The notes under the pieces were generated by a model. It had not been told where the DNA came from. It saw nothing but the letters and a program-made list of their open reading frames with translations, and searched no databases. A stretch of DNA of 64,000 nt, taken from positions 1 to 64,000 of the forward strand of contig UPXY01000001.1 in assembly GCA_900538305.1 (NCBI GenBank), written 5' to 3'. Shown one piece after another: positions 9,287-19,541 of this stretch. This DNA comes from an uncultured Collinsella sp. GTDB lineage: Bacteria; Actinomycetota; Coriobacteriia; Coriobacteriales; Coriobacteriaceae. Numbering within the stretch: the first letter of the stretch is position 1; every line of letters begins with the position of its first letter. Made by a program: the position numbers and the translations under genes.

Positions 9287-10194
9287 TGCTGTTCCTCCAA
9301 TGCTGAGGCACCGCCCACGATCTCATTGATCTCGGTGGTGATGGATGCCTGGCGCACGCGGTTGTACGTGCGCGTCAAGGTGGCGACGATCGCCGTGGCG
9401 TTCTCAGTCGCCGAATGCATGGCCTTGCGGCGCGCACCCTGCTCAGCGGCTGCCGAGTCGATGAGCGCCTGATGGATGACGGTCAGGATGTAACTCGGAA
9501 CGAGCTCGCCCAGAACGCGCTCCGCAGAGGGGACGAACTTGAACGCGGACGACACGCGCACAGGGCCTTCGCTCTCATTTTTGCGCGGGCCGTGCGCCAT
9601 CGCGACGGCGTTCGGATCGAGCGGCAACAGGGTCTCGCAGCGAAGCTCCTGGTCAACACGATTCTTCGCATGGTGGTAGACGACGACCACGCGATCGAGC
9701 TCGCCTGCCGTGTAGGCGCGGCACACGTAGCTCGAGATCATGCGCGCCTCTTCGAGACTCGGGTCTGCCGAGGTGCCCTCGAAGTGCATCGCAAGCGCGG
9801 TGTGATTGCGGAAGTACTCGCTCGGCTTGCGCCCGCAGGTGATGACCTGCGCCTTGGCGCCCGCCCGCTCCCATTCGCCCATGATGCGCTCCGCGGCGCG
9901 CTCGACGCCCACGTTGAAGCCGCCGGCGAGACCGCGGTCCGAAGCGATCGCGATCACCAGGCCGTTGCGCACCGCCTCGCGCCGCTTAAGCATAGGGTTG
10001 TCACCCGCCGCCTGCGCGTCTTGCGCGACGGTGAGCATAACATCGGTGAGCGCCGCCTTATAGGGCTCAGACTGCACCGAGCGATCGAGCGCACGGCGAA
10101 TCTTCGCCGTGGAGACCATCTCCATGGTGCGGGTGATCTGCTTGGTGCTCTGCACCGAAGAGATGCGCTTCCGAATGTCGCGAAGGTTCGCCAT
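9283..10194 (-). CDS. atpG: ATP synthase F1 gamma subunit
   Basis: A 303-aa gamma rotor subunit with conserved N-terminal MANLRDIRKRISSVQSTKQI and C-terminal RTYNRVRQASITTEINEIVGGASAL. The frame is open 66 codons further upstream into atpA, but that stretch is Arg/Ser-rich and not family-like, so the ATG at 10194 is chosen. The stop overlaps the atpD start by four bases. Confidence 0.96.
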   Translation of the reverse strand: MANLRDIRKRISSVQSTKQITRTMEMVSTAKIRRALDRSVQSEPYKAALTDVMLTVAQDAQAAGDNPMLKRREAVRNGLVIAIASDRGLAGGFNVGVERAAERIMGEWERAGAKAQVITCGRKPSEYFRNHTALAMHFEGTSADPSLEEARMISSYVCRAYTAGELDRVVVVYHHAKNRVDQELRCETLLPLDPNAVAMAHGPRKNESEGPVRVSSAFKFVPSAERVLGELVPSYILTVIHQALIDSAAAEQGARRKAMHSATENATAIVATLTRTYNRVRQASITTEINEIVGGASALEEQQ

Positions 10195-10198
10195 GGGG

Positions 10199-11821
10199 CT
10201 ACTGCTCCTCGTTCTCTGCCGTCGCCTCCGCAGCCTCCGCGGAGGACGCCTCGGCGTTGCGGGAAAGGTACTGCGTCTTGAAATCGACGAGCGCGTGGTC
10301 GAGCGAGCTCTTGAGGGATCCCTCGATCTTCTCCGTGCGCAGGCGGCGAAGCAGCGGCGCGAAGGAATTGCGCATGACCTCGAGCAGCTCATCGCGGAAC
10401 GGGAGCACTTGCGCGACGGGCAGGTCGTCTAGATAGCCCTCGTTGCCAGCGTAGAGCGCAACCGTCTGTTCGGCCACGTCGAACGGCTTGAAGCGGGGCT
10501 GCTTCAGAAGCTCCGTCATACGCGAGCCGTGCGTGAGCTGCTTCTGGGTGGTTGCGTCGAGGTCGGAACCGAACTGCGCGAAATCCTGCAGCTCCTGGTA
10601 CGAAGCGAGGTCGAGACGCAGGTTGCCTGCGACCTGCTTCATGGCCTTCGTCTGCGCAGCGCCGCCAACACGCGACACCGAGATACCTACGTCGACTGCC
10701 GGGCGCTGACCCTGGAAGAAGAGGTCGCTCTGCAGGTAGATCTGGCCATCGGTGATGGAGATGACGTTCGTGGGGATGTAGGCCGACACGTCGCCGTCCT
10801 GCGTCTCGATGAGCGGGAGCGCCGTGAGCGAGCCGGAGCCCTTCTCCTCGGAAAGCTTGCAGGCGCGCTCGAGGAGGCGTGAATGCAGGTAGAAGATGTC
10901 GCCGGGATATGCTTCGCGTCCGGGCGGACGGCGCAGCGTGAGCGACATCTGACGATACGCCACGGCGTGCTTCGAAAGATCATCGTAGATGATGAGCACG
11001 TGTCCGCCAGGGTTCTCGGCACTCGCAGGCTTGCCGTCCTTGCCGTTGTACATGAAGAACTCGCCGATGGCGGCACCCGCCATGGGGGCGATGTATTGGA
11101 GCGGCGCGGAATCGGCCGCGGTGGCCGAGACGATGACCGTATAGTCGAGCGCATGGTGCTTCGAGAGCGTCTCGCGGATGCTCGCCACCGTTGAAGCTTT
11201 CTGACCGATGGCGACATAGATGCAGATGATGCCCTTGCCGCGCTGGTTCAGGATGGCGTCGATGGCGATGGCGGTCTTGCCCGTCTTGCGGTCGCCGATG
11301 ATGAGCTCGCGCTGGCCGCGACCGATGGGGATCATCGAGTCGATGGCGAGCAGACCCGTCTGCAAGGGTTCGCACACCGGCGTGCGGTCGATGACGCCGG
11401 GCGCCTTGAACTCGATGGGGCGACGATGGCTCGTGCGGATATCGCCCAGGCCGTCGATGGGCTGGCCGAGCGGGTTCACCACGCGGCCGAGCATGCTCCG
11501 GCCAACGGGGATATCCATGATGCGACCGGTTGTGCGGCACTCATCGCCCTCGGCGATGGTGTCGACGTCGCCGAAGAGCACGGCGCCGACCTCATCGCGC
11601 TCGAGGTTCTGGGCGAGGCCGAAGACGGTTCCACCCGTTTCGGAGCTCTTGAACTCGAGAAGCTCGCCTGCCATGGCGTTGCGCAAGCCGGCGACGCGCG
11701 CGATACCGTCACCGACCTCGTCGACATGGGAGACCTCCTGCGTGTCGACAGTCGCGGAGAGCGTATCGAGCCGCTCGGCGAGGGCGCGCGCGATGGTTTG
11801 CGCGTCAATCTTCTCAGACAT
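10199..11821 (-). CDS. atpA: ATP synthase F1 alpha subunit
   Basis: A 540-aa alpha subunit. Walker A reads GDRKTGKTAIAIDAI; also visible are the conserved RRPPGREAYPGDIFYLHSRL stretch, IPTNVISITDGQI and the VGISVSRVGGAAQ segment. An upstream in-frame GTG at 11833 lies inside the ribosome site GGGAGGTGA, so the ATG at 11821 is the likely start. It overlaps the atpH end by eight bases. The last 20 residues are Ala/Glu-rich, probably a disordered tail. Confidence 0.97.
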   Translation of the reverse strand: MSEKIDAQTIARALAERLDTLSATVDTQEVSHVDEVGDGIARVAGLRNAMAGELLEFKSSETGGTVFGLAQNLERDEVGAVLFGDVDTIAEGDECRTTGRIMDIPVGRSMLGRVVNPLGQPIDGLGDIRTSHRRPIEFKAPGVIDRTPVCEPLQTGLLAIDSMIPIGRGQRELIIGDRKTGKTAIAIDAILNQRGKGIICIYVAIGQKASTVASIRETLSKHHALDYTVIVSATAADSAPLQYIAPMAGAAIGEFFMYNGKDGKPASAENPGGHVLIIYDDLSKHAVAYRQMSLTLRRPPGREAYPGDIFYLHSRLLERACKLSEEKGSGSLTALPLIETQDGDVSAYIPTNVISITDGQIYLQSDLFFQGQRPAVDVGISVSRVGGAAQTKAMKQVAGNLRLDLASYQELQDFAQFGSDLDATTQKQLTHGSRMTELLKQPRFKPFDVAEQTVALYAGNEGYLDDLPVAQVLPFRDELLEVMRNSFAPLLRRLRTEKIEGSLKSSLDHALVDFKTQYLSRNAEASSAEAAEATAENEEQ

Positions 11822-12308
11822 GGGTAGCGTCACCTCCCTGAGGTGCGTGCGTTAGGTGTACGGAAGCGAGCGTGTCGCGCGCCGCGCGCAGCTGCGTCTT
11901 GACCGAGATATCGCGGCGCTGTCCGCGCGCCTCGAACACGATACCGCCGATGATGGAGGGATCGACGTTCTCGATAAGGAAGACCTTCTTGCCGAAGTCC
12001 TTCTCGAAGCGCTCCTTGATCTGGGCGCGAAGCTCGTCGTCGAGCGGCACGGCGGTCGTCACCGTGAGGCCAACGATATCGTCATCCTCCTCGGTCATCG
12101 TCCGGTACAGCTCGGCGATGCGCGGAAGCAGGTCGAGCTGATCGCGCTCAACGAGTGCTTTCAGCACCTCGAGCAGCTCAGGCGTCATGCTCGCAAGCGC
12201 CTCGAGCTGCTTCAGATCCTGGAAGACGCGGCCTTCCGTCTTCCCCGCCTCGAGCAGGGAACGGGCGTACGTCTCGAGGATCTTCATCTCCCGGCGGCTA
12301 GTTGGCAT
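11814..12308 (-). CDS. atpH: ATP synthase F1 delta subunit
   Basis: A 164-aa delta (OSCP-like) subunit connecting the b-subunit stalk to the top of F1. The family C-terminal motif around FLIENVDPSIIGGIVFEARGQ is present, with an N-terminal helical domain. The start is uncertain: ATG at 12308 overlaps the atpF stop by 11 bases, while an internal ATG at 12287 begins at MKILETYARSL, where family similarity starts, but its ribosome site (GGGAG) directly abuts the ATG. Confidence 0.92.
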   Translation of the reverse strand: MPTSRREMKILETYARSLLEAGKTEGRVFQDLKQLEALASMTPELLEVLKALVERDQLDLLPRIAELYRTMTEEDDDIVGLTVTTAVPLDDELRAQIKERFEKDFGKKVFLIENVDPSIIGGIVFEARGQRRDISVKTQLRAARDTLASVHLTHAPQGGDATHV

Positions 12309-12900
12309 TCAGGCTACCCGCTTCCTTGATATAGCTCTCGATGAGCCGGCGCTGCTCGCCGTCCTCATCGAGCGACTTCTCGACGATCTTCGAGGCAACG
12401 GAGACCGAAAGGTCGGCGATGGAAGCGGCGGCGTTGGCATAGAGCGCGTGACGCTCGTCCTCGGCCGTGCGCTTCGCCTTGGCGATGATGCCCTCGGCCT
12501 CGGTGTGCGCCGCGGCGATGATGCGCTGGCGCTCCGCCTCGGCGTCCTGGCGGGCGGCGAGGACGATATCCGCAGCCTGGCGACGCGCGTCGGTGAGCAT
12601 ATCGTCGGATGCCTTGCGGGCCTCGAGAGCCTTCTGCTTGGTGCGATCGGCTTCCTCGAGGCTGTCGGCGATGCGGCGCTCGCGCTCGTCCATCATGGCG
12701 AGCACCTTCGGCCACACGAGCTTCGCCATCACCACAAGGATGATGAGGAACGCGATGAGCGCCGGGATGAACTCGGCCATCTTGGGAATGAGGATATCAA
12801 CGCCTCCAGCCGATTCCTCCGCAAACGCCGATGCAGGGGCAGCGAGTGCCGCGAGCGCGGTCACGGCCACGGTGCCGGCAACGCGATGGGTGAACTTCAT
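12298..12900 (-). CDS. atpF: ATP synthase F0 b subunit with an N-terminal signal-like segment
   Basis: A 200-aa b subunit. Residues 1-28 look like a cleavable signal peptide (basic start, Ala/Leu/Val core, ASAFAEE end). The normal b-subunit membrane helix follows (FIPALIAFLIILVVMAKLVWP, about 45-65), then the long charged helix that forms the peripheral stalk. Typical b subunits begin directly with the membrane helix, so the N-terminal extension is notable. AAGGAG lies 8 nt before the ATG at 12900; an upstream in-frame Met at 12921 lacks a comparable site. Confidence 0.93.
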   Translation of the reverse strand: MKFTHRVAGTVAVTALAALAAPASAFAEESAGGVDILIPKMAEFIPALIAFLIILVVMAKLVWPKVLAMMDERERRIADSLEEADRTKQKALEARKASDDMLTDARRQAADIVLAARQDAEAERQRIIAAAHTEAEGIIAKAKRTAEDERHALYANAAASIADLSVSVASKIVEKSLDEDGEQRRLIESYIKEAGSLNAN

Positions 12901-12933
12901 AGTGTGCTCCTTATGCCACACGATGCGGCGTCT

Positions 12934-13125
12934 CTAGGAGATGAGCGTCACGACGAAGCCGATGAGGCCGAGCGCCTCGGCGAAGGCCGAAGCAAGGATG
13001 AAGACCGTGAACGCACGGCCCTGGATCTCGGGCTGGCGAGCCATGGCGCTCGTGGCGCCGAAGGCGGCGAGACCGATGGCAAGAGCTGCACCGATAACAC
13101 CGAGACCGTAACCGATAACTCCCAC
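12934..13125 (-). CDS. atpE: ATP synthase F0 c subunit
   Basis: A 63-aa proteolipid with two membrane helices joined by the polar loop ARQPEI. The ion-binding carboxylate is the Glu of SAFAEALGL in helix 2. Helix 1 lacks the Gln, and helix 2 the Glu-Thr pair, of sodium-type rings, so proton coupling is inferred. The start is GTG at 13125, placed by AAAGGAGG four bases upstream; the longer open frame to 13197 would add an untypical basic stretch. Confidence 0.95.
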   Translation of the reverse strand: MGVIGYGLGVIGAALAIGLAAFGATSAMARQPEIQGRAFTVFILASAFAEALGLIGFVVTLIS

Positions 13126-13218
13126 AATTCCTCCTTTTACGTGCGCTTTCGCGCGATGTAACCTATCCTTTGGGCGGGCAGGCCGCCAAGGAACCAAAGT
13201 GTTCGGGCACGTGCGTGC

Positions 13219-14028
13219 CTAATGCTCGTCGGCCTCCGCGATCTGGATGTAGACGGCCGTGAGAATGGTGAAGACGTACGCCTGCACGAAAGCGACGATC
13301 ATCTCGACCACGTAGATGATGAGCAGGATGGCAAGCCATGCCACACTCGGCAGCGCAGTCACCGCGTTCATGGCGGTGAGCTGCTCGAGCAGCGGCTGGG
13401 TGAAGAGCGCCGCCATGATGGCGAACGAACCCATGACGATATGCCCCGCGAACATGTTGCAGAACAGACGGATGGCAAGCGTGATGGGACGCAGGATGAG
13501 CGAGAAGACCTCGATGACCCACACGAACACGTTCATGGGAAACATGACGCCCGCCGGCGCGAGGCTCTTCCAGTAGCCGAAGAAGCCGTGCTTCTGGCAG
13601 CCGCGATACACGAAGTACACGAACGAACAGAGCGCGAGCGCGGCTGTGCAGCCGATAGCACCCGTTCCCGGCTTCATACCCGGGATGAGGCCGATCACGT
13701 TGTTGATGAAGATGAACATGAAAAGCGTGAGCAGGAAGGGGAAATGGCGGCGCCATTGCGCTCCCACCACACCCTTCGCCACGTCGTTCGTAACGTAGTC
13801 GATAACGTATTCGACGCCGTTCACGAACAGGCCGTGCGGCACGAGCGTGAGTCGCTTCACGAAGACGACCATGACGGCGCAGAACACGACGGCCGCAACG
13901 AGCAACCAGAACGAGTACTGCGTGAGGCCGGCGTTAAGATCACCCACCACGGGAGCAGATGAGAACTCGGCAACGAGCTCGTTGATCGCCTCGGGCAACT
14001 TGGAAAACACGTCTCCCAACGGTGCCAC
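13219..14028 (-). CDS. atpB: ATP synthase F0 a subunit
   Basis: A 269-aa, multi-helix membrane protein forming the ion channel beside the c-ring. The essential Arg is in RPITLAIRLFCNMFAGH, and the last helices around VEMIVAFVQAYVFTILTAVYI fit the family. The start is probably GTG, either at 14028 or 18 bases downstream where GGGAGAC precedes a second GTG; I cannot decide between them. Confidence 0.95.
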   Translation of the reverse strand: MAPLGDVFSKLPEAINELVAEFSSAPVVGDLNAGLTQYSFWLLVAAVVFCAVMVVFVKRLTLVPHGLFVNGVEYVIDYVTNDVAKGVVGAQWRRHFPFLLTLFMFIFINNVIGLIPGMKPGTGAIGCTAALALCSFVYFVYRGCQKHGFFGYWKSLAPAGVMFPMNVFVWVIEVFSLILRPITLAIRLFCNMFAGHIVMGSFAIMAALFTQPLLEQLTAMNAVTALPSVAWLAILLIIYVVEMIVAFVQAYVFTILTAVYIQIAEADEH

Positions 14029-14059
14029 CCTTTCTATCTACCGGTCGAGCCGGATCCCG

Positions 14060-14362
14060 CTAGCCGTTCCCCTTGAGGATCGCCAGGAGCGAAAGTCCCA
14101 GCATCCCCAGGAAGAACCCTACGAGTTCGCCCACGGCAAACGGCACGAGCGCTGAACGGGCCAGCACGTACGCCGCGAGCACGCCGACGAGCAGCACCGC
14201 AAACGACGCAAAGATTCCGATGAACCCGAGCGTCATGTCGGCGTCGCGCGTACGACGCAGCACAGGAAGGACGGCCGCGAGCAACGGCGCGAATACAAGC
14301 ACGCCGACGACGAAGCCGATTGCGATACTCGGAAACGATCGTGCAAGGTCGAATTCGAGCAT
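14060..14362 (-). CDS. small membrane protein, AtpI-like, first gene of the ATP synthase operon
   Basis: A 100-aa hydrophobic protein with three predicted membrane segments (around 10-30, 40-65 and 72-96) and a short basic cytoplasmic loop (RRTRDAD). Its position just before atpB matches atpI, whose product helps assemble c-rings or carries Mg2+ in some bacteria. Sequence similarity to AtpI is not obvious by eye, so the call rests on position, size and topology. A strong GGGGGAGGG lies before the ATG at 14362. Confidence 0.6.
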   Translation of the reverse strand: MLEFDLARSFPSIAIGFVVGVLVFAPLLAAVLPVLRRTRDADMTLGFIGIFASFAVLLVGVLAAYVLARSALVPFAVGELVGFFLGMLGLSLLAILKGNG

Positions 14363-14539
14363 GACCCTCCCCCTGCAACCGCCAAGCCCTTGCGGCACGC
14401 GTCGATTGCATGGGCATTGAGCGATAATTATAGACACCCGACGCGGCATTACAAGTATTATATGGTGGTTTGGTGTTGCCCCGCTGTTCGTTTTTTCGAT
14501 AGTGGATAGCTGGGATTTTAATCAATCGACCACGTTTCA

Positions 14540-14606
14540 CTGAATCGCCTTTTCTCGACAGAATCGGCCAGCCAAACGCCAAATCTGTCGAGAAAAGATG
14601 ATTCAG
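14540..14606. repeat. 67-nt palindromic intergenic repeat, copy A
   Basis: Outer arms CTGAATC / GATTCAG (7 bp) and inner arms CTTTTCTCGACAGA / TCTGTCGAGAAAAG (14 bp) enclose a 21-nt loop (14563-14583). It lies between the upp stop and the start of the ATP synthase operon. A second copy of identical length is at 36627-36693. The rest of the gap 14363-14644 shows no gene. Confidence 0.8.
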
Positions 14607-14644
14607 TTGAGCGACCCCGTGGGGGCAGCGGGCGGGGACAGGCG

Positions 14645-15292
14645 CTACAACGTGCCGAAGATGCGATCACCGGCGTCGCCCAAGCCGGGAACGATATAGG
14701 CGCGCTCGTTCAACCCCTCGTCGATGGCGCATACGTAGATATGAACATCTGGATCCGCCTTGAGCACGCGGGCAAGACCCTCGGGTGCGGCAACAATCGA
14801 AAGCAGACGGATATCCCGCGCCCCGTGATAACGCAGCTGCCTGAGCGCATCGGCTGCGGAGCCGCCCGTGGCGAGCATGGGGTCGACGATGAGGCAGATG
14901 CGCTCCCCGATGTCCTGCGGGAGCTTGCAATAGTACTCGTGGGGTTCGTGCGTGACCTCATCGCGGCTCATGCCGATATGCCCCACGCGCGCCGCCGGGA
15001 CGAGCGAAAGCAGGCCATCGACCATACCGAGGCCGGCGCGCAGGATGGGGATGACCGCGAGCTTCTTGCCGGCAATCTGCTTGCACGTGGTCTCGCAAAT
15101 GGGCGTGGTCACGCGGACGTCCTCGAGCGGCAAGTCGCGCATGGCCTCATAGCCCTCGAACATGGCGAGCTCGCTCACGAGGTCGCGGAACTGCTTCGTA
15201 CCCGTGCGCTCGTCGCGCAAAATCGAGAGCTTGTGCTGGACGAGCGGATGGTCGACGACCGTTACCCGCGCGGCATCGTAGGCAGCTGCCAA
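14645..15292 (-). CDS. upp: uracil phosphoribosyltransferase
   Basis: A 215-aa pyrimidine salvage enzyme making UMP from uracil and PRPP. The PRPP-binding loop reads LIVDPMLATGGSAADAL and the uracil-binding C-terminus YIVPGLGDAGDRIFGT. The start is a TTG at 15292, five bases after GGGAGGG and just past the rpiB stop, giving the normal family length. It is likely co-transcribed with rpiB. Confidence 0.95.
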   Translation of the reverse strand: MAAAYDAARVTVVDHPLVQHKLSILRDERTGTKQFRDLVSELAMFEGYEAMRDLPLEDVRVTTPICETTCKQIAGKKLAVIPILRAGLGMVDGLLSLVPAARVGHIGMSRDEVTHEPHEYYCKLPQDIGERICLIVDPMLATGGSAADALRQLRYHGARDIRLLSIVAAPEGLARVLKADPDVHIYVCAIDEGLNERAYIVPGLGDAGDRIFGTL

Positions 15293-15303
15293 CGTATCCC
15301 TCC

Positions 15304-15747
15304 CTATTCCTCGTCGACCGCCATGATCTTCGCAACGCGACGCTCGTGGCGGCCGCCCTCGAAGTCGGTGGTGAGGAACGCTTTGACGATGGCCTCGTTG
15401 TCCTCGACGCTCACGAAGCGCCCCGAGAGGCACACGACGTTGCCGTTGTTGTGCTGGCGGAAGAGCTCGGCAAACGGCACCGAGGTGATCGATGAGGCGC
15501 GGACGCCCGGAACCTTGTCGGCCGTGAGCGCCATACCGATGCCCGTACCGCAAATGAGCACGCCGAAGTCTGCCTCTCCGGAGGCAACGACATGCGCGAC
15601 CTTCACCGCGTAGTCAGGGTAGTCGACGGAGTCCCCGGTGTCCGGGCCCAAATCGACGACCTCGCAACCGAGCTCACACTCGATATACCTTGCGAGAACG
15701 CCTTTCTGGTCGAATCCGCCATGATCTGATGCGATGGCAACGCGCAT
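15304..15747 (-). CDS. rpiB: ribose-5-phosphate isomerase B
   Basis: A 147-aa RpiB/LacAB-family sugar phosphate isomerase interconverting ribose-5-P and ribulose-5-P. Conserved elements are IASDHGGF at the N-terminus, the GPDTGDSVDYPDYA segment, the active-site Cys in ICGTGIGM and the HNNGNVVCLSGR stretch. GGAGGG lies before the ATG. An allose-6-P or galactose-6-P isomerase role cannot be excluded. Confidence 0.93.
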   Translation of the reverse strand: MRVAIASDHGGFDQKGVLARYIECELGCEVVDLGPDTGDSVDYPDYAVKVAHVVASGEADFGVLICGTGIGMALTADKVPGVRASSITSVPFAELFRQHNNGNVVCLSGRFVSVEDNEAIVKAFLTTDFEGGRHERRVAKIMAVDEE

Positions 15748-15784
15748 TACTGCTCCCTCCAATGGGTGAATCATCCTCGATGCC

Positions 15785-15790
15785 ATTCTA
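15785..15790 (-). promoter_or_regulatory. candidate -10 box (TAGAAT) for rpiB-upp
   Basis: The minus strand reads GCCTGCGCTAGAAT about 40 nt before rpiB. Nearly the same 14 bases precede prmC and purB. No clear -35 element is seen. Confidence 0.5.
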
Positions 15791-15874
15791 GCGCAGGCGA
15801 GAACGGAATGGCTCCAGGGAGCTATCCAGCAGGCGATTGTGAAATAACCCCGAGCGTCTCGCGCCCCGCGGTCG

Positions 15875-17413
<1,539 letters not shown>

Positions 17414-17421
17414 GTCTCCAC

Positions 17422-18156
17422 CTACCGCCTATCTTGTATGCGCACCGTCTTGGCGACACGCTGGATATCGTCTTCCGAAAGCGCCCCGTGCCGCGCGACG
17501 ACGATCTTGCCGGAGACGCACGACACGATGGTCGAGGCGTCCTGGCAGGGCGTCTCCCCCGCGTCGATCGCTACATCGACACCCGCAAGCACCACCGGCT
17601 CTACCACGTCGAACGATGCCGGGGCGGGCATGCCGTGGGTGTTAGCGCTCGTCGTCGCAAGCGGGCAGCCGCAAGCGTGGATGAGCGCGGCCACCACCGG
17701 CGAAGCGGAGCAGCGAAGCGCCACGGTGCCATCGGCAGCCTGCATGAAGCGCGGCACGCGGTCGTTCGCGCGCACGATGAGCGTGAGCGCGCCCGGCCAG
17801 AACGCGTCGGCGAGCGTGCGCGTGACTTCGTCTACCGCGTACCCGTATCGATCGAGGTCATCGACCCCGCCCACGAGCCAGGGAACCGTCTGGGCAAGGT
17901 CACGCTGCTTGACGGTGAAGATGCGCCGATACCCAGAGCTCTCCGGAGGAAGCGCCATGCCGTTCACGGAAGGCTCGCGGGATGCGCCCTTCGCCACGCC
18001 AGGCTGCGTGAACGGTGCCACCGCAACCGCGAGGCCATACACCGTCTCGGTGGGGATGAGCGCCAATCCGCCAGATGAAAGCACGTTTCCAACCTCTGCG
18101 ATCGCTTGATCGCAAGGCTGGGCGCTATCAGTCGCTATACGGTAAATCTCTGGCAT
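17422..18156 (-). CDS. Sua5/YciO/YrdC family protein (threonylcarbamoyl-AMP synthase-like)
   Basis: A 244-aa YrdC-domain protein. The family makes threonylcarbamoyl-AMP from Thr, bicarbonate and ATP for the t6A37 base of ANN-decoding tRNAs. Seen: LIPTETVYGLAV near the N-terminus, KQRD in place of the usual KxR, FWPGALTLIV, GTVALRC and the TTSANTHG motif. The region between TVYGLAV and the Lys/Arg motif is longer than usual (about 50 residues with GASREPSVNG). No C-terminal Sua5 domain. The start is uncertain: the ATG at 18156 is family-like, but its GGGAGG is 16 nt away. Confidence 0.8.
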   Translation of the reverse strand: MPEIYRIATDSAQPCDQAIAEVGNVLSSGGLALIPTETVYGLAVAVAPFTQPGVAKGASREPSVNGMALPPESSGYRRIFTVKQRDLAQTVPWLVGGVDDLDRYGYAVDEVTRTLADAFWPGALTLIVRANDRVPRFMQAADGTVALRCSASPVVAALIHACGCPLATTSANTHGMPAPASFDVVEPVVLAGVDVAIDAGETPCQDASTIVSCVSGKIVVARHGALSEDDIQRVAKTVRIQDRR

Positions 18157-18374
18157 CTGTTGAGCGACACATCCTCCCTGAACAGCATTCAACGCATTGC
18201 AGTATCGATGCATTCTCTCATGAGTCGCGTGCGAGGAAGCCCAGACCGCGCGTCGATAACGTAAACGGGGCGATGCTTTCGCCCAAAGGCGCAGTATAGC
18301 GGCGCGTGTGTCGAAAATGTGTCGCTAACGTAGCTATTTATTTCGGAAACCGGCGCATGACGCCCCGGCGCGCC

Positions 18375-19508
18375 CTAGCCGGTGTGCGCGAACAAGAAGC
18401 GCTGACGGCCGGTGAGGTCCTCGATAATTCTCACGTCGTGCATGCCCGCGTTCCTTGCGATCGCCGCCGCCTCCTTGAGCGAGTCCTCGAAGAGCTCGCA
18501 TGCGAGCAGCCCGTCCTGCTTGAGCACATAAGGCGCCACCGAAACAAGGCGGCGGAATATCTCCAAGCCGTCTTCGCCGCCGTCGAGCGCGAGGTGCGGC
18601 TCGAAATCGCGCACCTCATGCGGAATCGCCTCGAGCACAGCCGTGGGAACGTACGGTGGGTTCGAAACGAGCACGTCGAACGACGAGCGCTCTTCGGGAA
18701 GCACCGGCTGCACGAGGTCGCCGAGACGGATATCGAGCACCTCGGGCGCTATCCTTAGGCGCTCGCGGTTGCGACGCGCGAGCGAGACGGCCTCTTCGCT
18801 GATGTCCGTTGCCACGCAGCTCACGCACCCGGGACGCTCCGAGACCATGGAGAGTGAGATGCACCCAGTGCCGCATCCGACCTCGAGCACGCGCGCGCAG
18901 CGCAAAGGTGCTCCCTCACCCGCATCTTCCACGCCCTGCTCGGCAGGAGCGTTTTCAGCGGCAACGGATTCTGCCGCGATAGCACGCTCTCCATCGCTCG
19001 CGTCTCGCTCTGTCTCCCCGCCCTCTGCTGCCTCGCCGTCTTCCTGCTCAGCTTCGGCACGCGCCGCGAGCTCGGCCTGGCGCGCGGCCTCGACCTCGGC
19101 GTTCCACGGTAGCTGGACGCGCTTTCGGCGCGGTTTCACCCAACCCGTCACATTCCTGTCGAGGTACTCGAGCACGCAATCCACGAGCAGCTCGGTCTCG
19201 GGACGTGGGATGAGCACGCCGGGCTCGCAGGCGACGCTCAGCTGTCTGAACGCCGTCTCGCCCGTGATGTACTGGAGTGGCTCGCCCGTTACCCGCCGCT
19301 GGATGCCCTCGCGGATCGTGGCGAGCTCCGCCGGCTCGAGGGGAAGGTCGGCCTTGATGATCAGGTCGATGCGCTCCAGACCGGTGGCGCTCGTCACCAA
19401 CCATTCTGCTGAAACACGCGGCTGTGGCACCCCCAGACGCTCGAAATACGCGACCGTCCACTCGAAGCACCGACCAACAGTCCAAGGCTCCTGCGCCGTA
19501 TCAACCAT
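18375..19508 (-). CDS. prmC: peptide chain release factor N5-glutamine methyltransferase with acidic insert
   Basis: A 377-aa PrmC (HemK), which methylates the Gln of the GGQ motif in release factors. The N-terminal helical domain (1-115), the AdoMet motif VLEVGCGTGCISLS and the catalytic NPPYVP are all intact. Between them, about residues 120-203 form an Ala/Glu-rich, low-complexity insert (such as EAEQEDGEAAEGGETERDA) absent from ordinary PrmC. The frame is kept and codon use matches neighbours. GGGGAAGG lies before the ATG at 19508. prmC is usually next to prfA; here prfA is about 9 kb away, beyond the PTS operon. Confidence 0.92.
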   Translation of the reverse strand: MVDTAQEPWTVGRCFEWTVAYFERLGVPQPRVSAEWLVTSATGLERIDLIIKADLPLEPAELATIREGIQRRVTGEPLQYITGETAFRQLSVACEPGVLIPRPETELLVDCVLEYLDRNVTGWVKPRRKRVQLPWNAEVEAARQAELAARAEAEQEDGEAAEGGETERDASDGERAIAAESVAAENAPAEQGVEDAGEGAPLRCARVLEVGCGTGCISLSMVSERPGCVSCVATDISEEAVSLARRNRERLRIAPEVLDIRLGDLVQPVLPEERSSFDVLVSNPPYVPTAVLEAIPHEVRDFEPHLALDGGEDGLEIFRRLVSVAPYVLKQDGLLACELFEDSLKEAAAIARNAGMHDVRIIEDLTGRQRFLFAHTG

Positions 19509-19541
19509 GAGCACCTTCCCCGCTTTCTTTGCATCCCGCCG

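Noticed and set aside
7368..14362. Sodium-type ATP synthase
   Set aside because: The c subunit lacks the Gln and Glu-Thr sodium ligands and keeps only the helix-2 Glu, so proton coupling is more likely.
14034..14582. 182-codon minus-strand frame overlapping the AtpI-like gene
   Set aside because: It overlaps the hydrophobic 100-aa gene in another frame; composition is Arg-rich and it has no clear ribosome site.
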